DNA of 64,000 nucleotides. Source: a bacterium. GTDB lineage: Bacteria; Bacillota; Clostridia; Lachnospirales; Lachnospiraceae. How positions within the stretch are numbered: position 1 is the first letter of the stretch; each line of letters opens with the position of its first letter. This document shows positions 60,402 to 64,000 of the stretch, piece by piece. The DNA lies in NCBI GenBank assembly GCA_022774325.1, contig JALFNN010000023.1, positions 1-64,000 of the forward strand, read 5' to 3'. Below the pieces are notes generated by a model, which was not told the origin of the DNA, ran no database searches, and saw only the letters and a program-made list of their open reading frames with translations. The translations under genes were made by a program, and so were the position numbers.

Positions 60402-61741
60402 AGTTTTTTTATAAAAAGTTGACGCAGACACAGATGATTGTGTTTGGATATATGTTGATTATTCTGGCTGGGAGCATTTTGTTGATGCTCCCGGTTTCTT
60501 CGCGGGATGCAGTATGGACATCATTTGCGGACTCACTGTTTACATCGACCTCTGCTGCATGTGTGACAGGGCTTGTGGTGGTTGATACCTGGCAGCACTG
60601 GTCGCTTTTCGGACAAGTGATCATCCTTATCCTGATCCAGATTGGTGGTATGGGATTTATGACATTGGGTGTTTATATGGCGATTCTGCTTCGGAGAAAG
60701 ATCGGGTTGAGAACAAGGGGAATCTTGCAGGAAAGTATCAACAGCCTGCAGATTGGAGGAATCGTTAAGCTTGCCAAGAAAATAATCAAAGGAACTGCAT
60801 TTTTTGAAATAGCCGGAGCACTCATCCTTATGATTCGTTTTGTGCCGGAATTTGGGGTCTGGCGTGGAATCTGGTATGGAATCTTTCATTCGGTTTCGGC
60901 GTTTTGTAATGCCGGATTTGATCTGATGGGGTGCACGGGAGCATATAATTCTCTGACCAGATACTCAGGCGACTGGCTTGTCAACCTAACGGTTATGACA
61001 CTGATCGTAGTCGGAGGAATCGGATTCTTTGTATGGGATGATTTGTCAGTCCATAAGTTTGAGTGGAAACGATTTCGTTTACATACAAAAATTGTAATTT
61101 CTACAACAGTCGCTTTGATTTTGACAGGCGCAGTATTGTTTTTCATAATGGAGCGTCATAATGTATTGAGCGGGATTCCCTTGGGAGAACAGATCTGGTG
61201 TTCTTTTTTTAATTCGATCACAGCGCGTACTGCCGGATTTAATACAACAGATACGGGGGCGTTGACCGAAGGAAGCAGGTTTGTGACGATGGTGCTGATG
61301 TTTATCGGAGGAAGTCCGGGATCCACAGCAGGCGGAATCAAGACATCGACCCTTGTGGTACTGTTGGTGTTTGTTCGGGCAAATCTCCGTCAGGAATCAG
61401 GATGTAATGTTTTTAACAGACGATTGGATGATGGGGCGATCCGCAAAGCCAGTGTCGTTCTTTGTACTAATTTGTTTCTTTCAATCATAGCAGTGACGTA
61501 TATTATGGCGAGACAGCCGGTATTTGCTTTTTCAGAGGCACTGTTTGAAGTGCTTTCGGCAATTGGAACCGTAGGAATGTCGACCGGTATTACCAGAGGG
61601 GTGTGCCAGAGTTCCAGACTGGTACTTATTTTTCTGATGTTCTGTGGAAGAATCGGCAGTCTGACATTTGCACTGTCACTGAGAGGACATAAACATGATG
61701 CACCGGTGAAACTTCCGGTGGAACAGATTACGATTGGATAA
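60398..61741 (+). CDS. ktrB: Potassium uptake channel subunit KtrB (TrkH family)
   Basis: A 447-residue member of the TrkH/KtrB superfamily built of four M1-P-M2 repeats. The four selectivity-filter loops are visible: TSTSAACVTGLVV, HSVSAFCNAGFDLM, NSITARTAGFNTTD and VLSAIGTVGMSTGI, each with the conserved Gly. The third repeat carries the GGSPGSTAGGIKTST intramembrane-loop region. It imports K+, driven by Na+ or membrane potential, and is gated by the KtrA ring encoded next. ATG 60398 overlaps the stop of the small membrane peptide. Confidence 0.94.
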   Translation: MKFFYKKLTQTQMIVFGYMLIILAGSILLMLPVSSRDAVWTSFADSLFTSTSAACVTGLVVVDTWQHWSLFGQVIILILIQIGGMGFMTLGVYMAILLRRKIGLRTRGILQESINSLQIGGIVKLAKKIIKGTAFFEIAGALILMIRFVPEFGVWRGIWYGIFHSVSAFCNAGFDLMGCTGAYNSLTRYSGDWLVNLTVMTLIVVGGIGFFVWDDLSVHKFEWKRFRLHTKIVISTTVALILTGAVLFFIMERHNVLSGIPLGEQIWCSFFNSITARTAGFNTTDTGALTEGSRFVTMVLMFIGGSPGSTAGGIKTSTLVVLLVFVRANLRQESGCNVFNRRLDDGAIRKASVVLCTNLFLSIIAVTYIMARQPVFAFSEALFEVLSAIGTVGMSTGITRGVCQSSRLVLIFLMFCGRIGSLTFALSLRGHKHDAPVKLPVEQITIG

Positions 61742-61762
61742 TGGGGAAAAGGAGAAGGGAAT

Positions 61763-62419
61763 ATGAAATCGGTTTTGATTATCGGATTGGGAAGATTTGG
61801 CCATCATCTGTGTGCGGATATGGTAAAACTTGGTAATGAAGTAATGATTATTGATCGGGATGAGGCAAAGACAGAGGATCTTCTTTCCATAGCGACATCG
61901 GTAAAAGTGGGAGATTGTACAAATGAAGAGGTTTTAAGAAGTCTGGGAGTCGGGAATTTTGATATTTGCTTTGTATGTATCGGTTCTAATTTTCAGAGTA
62001 GTCTGGAGATTACCAGCCTGGTGAAAGAGCTGGGGGCGAAACATGTGGTCAGTAAAGCAAACCGGGATATTCATGCTAAATTCCTGCTACGAAACGGAGC
62101 GGACGAGGTGTTTTATCCGGACCGCGATATTGCAGAACGTCTGGCAGTAAAATACAGTGCAAATCATGTGTTTGATTATTTTGAGCTCAGTAAGGATTAT
62201 TCAATATTTGAGATTCAGCCTAAAAAAGAGTGGATCGGACATACCATAGGTGAAGCGAATATTCGGGCTAAATATCATGTTAATATTTTCGGTATTCGTG
62301 CGGGAAGTGAACTGGTTGTATTGCCGAGAACAGATTACATTATGAAAGCAGATGACCATTTAATGGTGGTCGGACTTACAAAAGATATTGACAGGTTACT
62401 TGCAAGTATGGGAAAATAG
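61763..62419 (+). CDS. ktrA: Potassium uptake regulatory subunit KtrA (RCK)
   Basis: A 218-residue cytosolic gating protein. RCK_N Rossmann domain (about 1-130): VLIIGLGRFGHHLCADMVKL binds nucleotide (GxGxxG), then MIIDRDEAK, SVKVGDCTNEEVLRSLG. RCK_C (about 137-218: FELSKDYSIFEIQPKKEWIG to DHLMVVGL) is the usual site for c-di-AMP binding in Firmicutes. KtrA octamers open KtrB on ATP binding. RBS AAAGGAGAAGGG. It lies 21 bases after ktrB. Confidence 0.94.
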   Translation: MKSVLIIGLGRFGHHLCADMVKLGNEVMIIDRDEAKTEDLLSIATSVKVGDCTNEEVLRSLGVGNFDICFVCIGSNFQSSLEITSLVKELGAKHVVSKANRDIHAKFLLRNGADEVFYPDRDIAERLAVKYSANHVFDYFELSKDYSIFEIQPKKEWIGHTIGEANIRAKYHVNIFGIRAGSELVVLPRTDYIMKADDHLMVVGLTKDIDRLLASMGK

Positions 62420-62424
62420 TAAGC

Positions 62425-63498
62425 ATGAATAGAAAAAAAGAAGTAATAAAGTATGCAGGGCGATCTATCGGAATCCTGCTGCTTGCTACAGGATTTTCTA
62501 TCGTGCTTGCAGAAGCGGGAATCGGAAAAGAAAATGTACTCATGATCTACATTGTGGGTGTGCTTCTGGTCACAGTCTGTACGACCGGGTATTTTTATGG
62601 TGCACTGGCTGCAGTTCTTAGTGTATTGATGTTCAATTATTTCTTTACGATTCCTGTACATACATTTGCGATTATGAATCAGAATGATGTTGTGTTGATG
62701 GTCTTCTTTCTGGTGGCGGCATTTATATCATCGAGTCTAACGGTGCGCTTCAGAAAACAGATGAAGATCACAGAAGACACAAAAGCGCAGATGGAGCGAG
62801 AACGGCTGAAGAGCAGTATGCTTCGAAGTATTTCACACGATTTCAGAACACCACTTACCGGCATTCTGGGGGATGCCGGACTTTTGGTTGAGGCGGAAGA
62901 AATGGATGCCGGTATGAGAAAGGAACTGGCGGGAGAGATACAGGAGCAGGCAGTCTGGCTTATGAAGACGATGGAGAATATCCTGAGTATGACTAAGATT
63001 GAGAGCGGTCAGTCCTTTATCACAAAACAGCCGGAAGTAGTGGATGACATCATTTATGAGGCGGCAACGCATGTCATCGGCCTGCGTGATAAGAGGCAGT
63101 TTGAAGTAAAACTGCCAGATGAACTGGTCGTGGCCTCTATGGATGGAAGGATGATGGTACAGGTGATCATTAATCTTCTTGACAACGCCATGAAGCATAC
63201 AGTTGAGGGAGACCGGATTTGGATCACGGTTTCCTATGAAAAAGAAAAAATGTTTTTTGCTGTCGAGGATGAAGGAGAGGGAATTTCGGAAGAAATACTA
63301 CCAAATATTTTCGACGAATTTATTACACAGGGAGCAGGCAGAGAAGATGGTAAACGCGGCATCGGTCTCGGGCTTGCTATTTGTCGTGCTGTTATTGAAG
63401 CACACGGAGGGGAAATTTACGCAGAAAACCGAAAGAAAGGCGGAGCACGTTTTGTGTTCTGGCTGAATGCAGAGCAGGTGAATACGGATGGAAGATAA
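62425..63498 (+). CDS. KdpD-like sensor histidine kinase without the USP domain
   Basis: A 357-residue kinase. The N-terminal DUF4118 membrane domain of KdpD (about 10-110, four helices, e.g. MIYIVGVLLVTVCTTGYFYG and FNYFFTIPVHTF) is followed by HisKA (SISHDFRTPLTGILGDAGLL, His about 135) and HATPase_c (N box INLLDNAMKH, DEGEGIS, GIGLGLAICRAV). The KdpD and USP/turgor-sensing cytoplasmic domains that make KdpD about 900 residues are missing. Placed right after ktrAB, it probably senses K+ or osmotic state and controls K+ uptake genes. Its 3' end overlaps the response regulator by 11 bases. Confidence 0.9.
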   Translation: MNRKKEVIKYAGRSIGILLLATGFSIVLAEAGIGKENVLMIYIVGVLLVTVCTTGYFYGALAAVLSVLMFNYFFTIPVHTFAIMNQNDVVLMVFFLVAAFISSSLTVRFRKQMKITEDTKAQMERERLKSSMLRSISHDFRTPLTGILGDAGLLVEAEEMDAGMRKELAGEIQEQAVWLMKTMENILSMTKIESGQSFITKQPEVVDDIIYEAATHVIGLRDKRQFEVKLPDELVVASMDGRMMVQVIINLLDNAMKHTVEGDRIWITVSYEKEKMFFAVEDEGEGISEEILPNIFDEFITQGAGREDGKRGIGLGLAICRAVIEAHGGEIYAENRKKGGARFVFWLNAEQVNTDGR

Positions 63499-64000
63499 AC
63501 GACATATTTTACTCGTTGAGGATGATAAATACATCATTAATTTTATTTCAATGAGTCTAAAGAAAGAAAATTATGGCTTTTATATCGCCAAGACGGTTGA
63601 GGAGGCAATCAGTCTTTTTTATGCAAATCGTCCGGATATGGTTATTCTTGATCTGGGACTTCCGGATGGAGACGGCATGGATGTACTGAAAGCAGTCCGG
63701 GAGATCTCACAGATTCCAATTATTGTGGTCAGTGCCCGTCAGGAAGAACAGCAGAAGATTGAGGCACTGGATATGGGGGCAGATGATTATGTGACAAAGC
63801 CATTTTATATGGGAGAGCTGATGGCGAGAATTCGGGTTGGCCTTCGAAAAAGTTCTGTTCAGCAGCAGGAAGAAACTGATCCTGTTTTTGTATGTGATTA
63901 CCTGACGGTGGATAGGGAAAAGCATCTGGTCATGATTGACGGTGATGAAGTGCATTTGACGCCATTGGAATATAAGATCCTGAATCTTCTGATCGAAAAC
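63488..64000 (+). CDS. KdpE-like response regulator (OmpR family), cut by window end
   Basis: The first 171 codons of an OmpR/PhoB-type regulator (usually about 230 residues). Receiver: acidic pair in ILLVEDDKYI, phospho-acceptor Asp in MVILDLGLPDGDG (about 56), Thr/Ser in IIVVSARQ and Lys in DDYVTKPFYMGEL (about 104). The winged-helix domain begins at about 135 (VCDYLTVDREKHLVMIDGDE, then LTPLEYKILNLL) and continues beyond 64000. ATG 63488 lies inside the kinase gene, so the pair is translationally coupled. Confidence 0.93.
   Translation, partial: MEDKRHILLVEDDKYIINFISMSLKKENYGFYIAKTVEEAISLFYANRPDMVILDLGLPDGDGMDVLKAVREISQIPIIVVSARQEEQQKIEALDMGADDYVTKPFYMGELMARIRVGLRKSSVQQQEETDPVFVCDYLTVDREKHLVMIDGDEVHLTPLEYKILNLLIEN

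Overview
The window looks like a low-to-moderate GC, strictly anaerobic Clostridia chromosome, most probably Lachnospiraceae. The grounds are AGGAGG-type ribosome sites, an [FeFe]-hydrogenase maturation operon, a CspA/B/C-type germination protease, a non-discriminating AspRS-GatCAB operon behind a T-box, a ylmC/ymxH-type sporulation gene, a DUF5721 gene and FctA-type sortase pili. I see no tRNA, rRNA, complete prophage or CRISPR array.

Layout. 1-4.6 kb is a decayed accessory strip: frameshifted remnants (one with an HExxH peptidase motif), a cupin gene cut after 17 codons at the edge of an IS110-family relic, a sugar O-acetyltransferase with one nonsense codon behind a perfect promoter, and two broken MATE pumps either side of an intact marR. 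4.6-10.2 kb: a long structured leader, mgtE, a NadM-like nucleotidyltransferase and an XpaC/TelA pair. 10.2-26.1 kb is housekeeping: arcC, proX, ylmC, a Nudix gene, nrdR, the CoA set (coaBC, a PanT-like ECF S component, coaX) with xth, an SDR, a small alarmone hydrolase facing a small alarmone synthetase, YitT, eno, and hydF-hydG-hydE plus a TM1266-type regulator. 26.3-34.1 kb: a LysM-GH18 protein, a CLC transporter, and a T-box-led aspS2-gatC-gatA-gatB operon.

34.3-39.8 kb is a sortase pilus locus (vWA tip pilin, signal-peptidase-like protein, backbone pilin, class B sortase, minor pilin). 40.4-44.8 kb holds an ABC ATPase and a 1210-residue FtsX-type permease with a giant coiled coil. 44.8-54.6 kb: CIRCE-htpG, a DUF5721 gene, then rluF-ligA-clpX-csp, a coiled-coil protein and an LspA-like protein. 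54.6-60 kb: rocA, a long palindromic element, a second YitT, a 2-hydroxyacid dehydrogenase and pepT. 60.2 kb to the end is a potassium operon: a 50-residue membrane peptide, ktrB, ktrA, and a KdpD/KdpE-like two-component pair cut by the window edge.

The most notable signals are: (i) a 144-bp MITE present twice (14799-14942 and 37073-37216), with 18-bp terminal repeats and 8-bp target duplications; one copy splits the CoA operon and the other the pilus operon; (ii) a T-box whose presumed specifier reads GAAC, holding Glu (GAA) and Asn (AAC) codons, ahead of the genes that make Asn-tRNA(Asn); (iii) a pilus signal-peptidase-like protein with Arg at the catalytic Lys position; (iv) a 12-bp hairpin that would bury the ribosome site of the csp protease; (v) a 178-bp element bounded by 24-bp perfect inverted repeats; (vi) a small membrane peptide translationally coupled to ktrB. 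All assignments come from reading the sequence; no database search was run.
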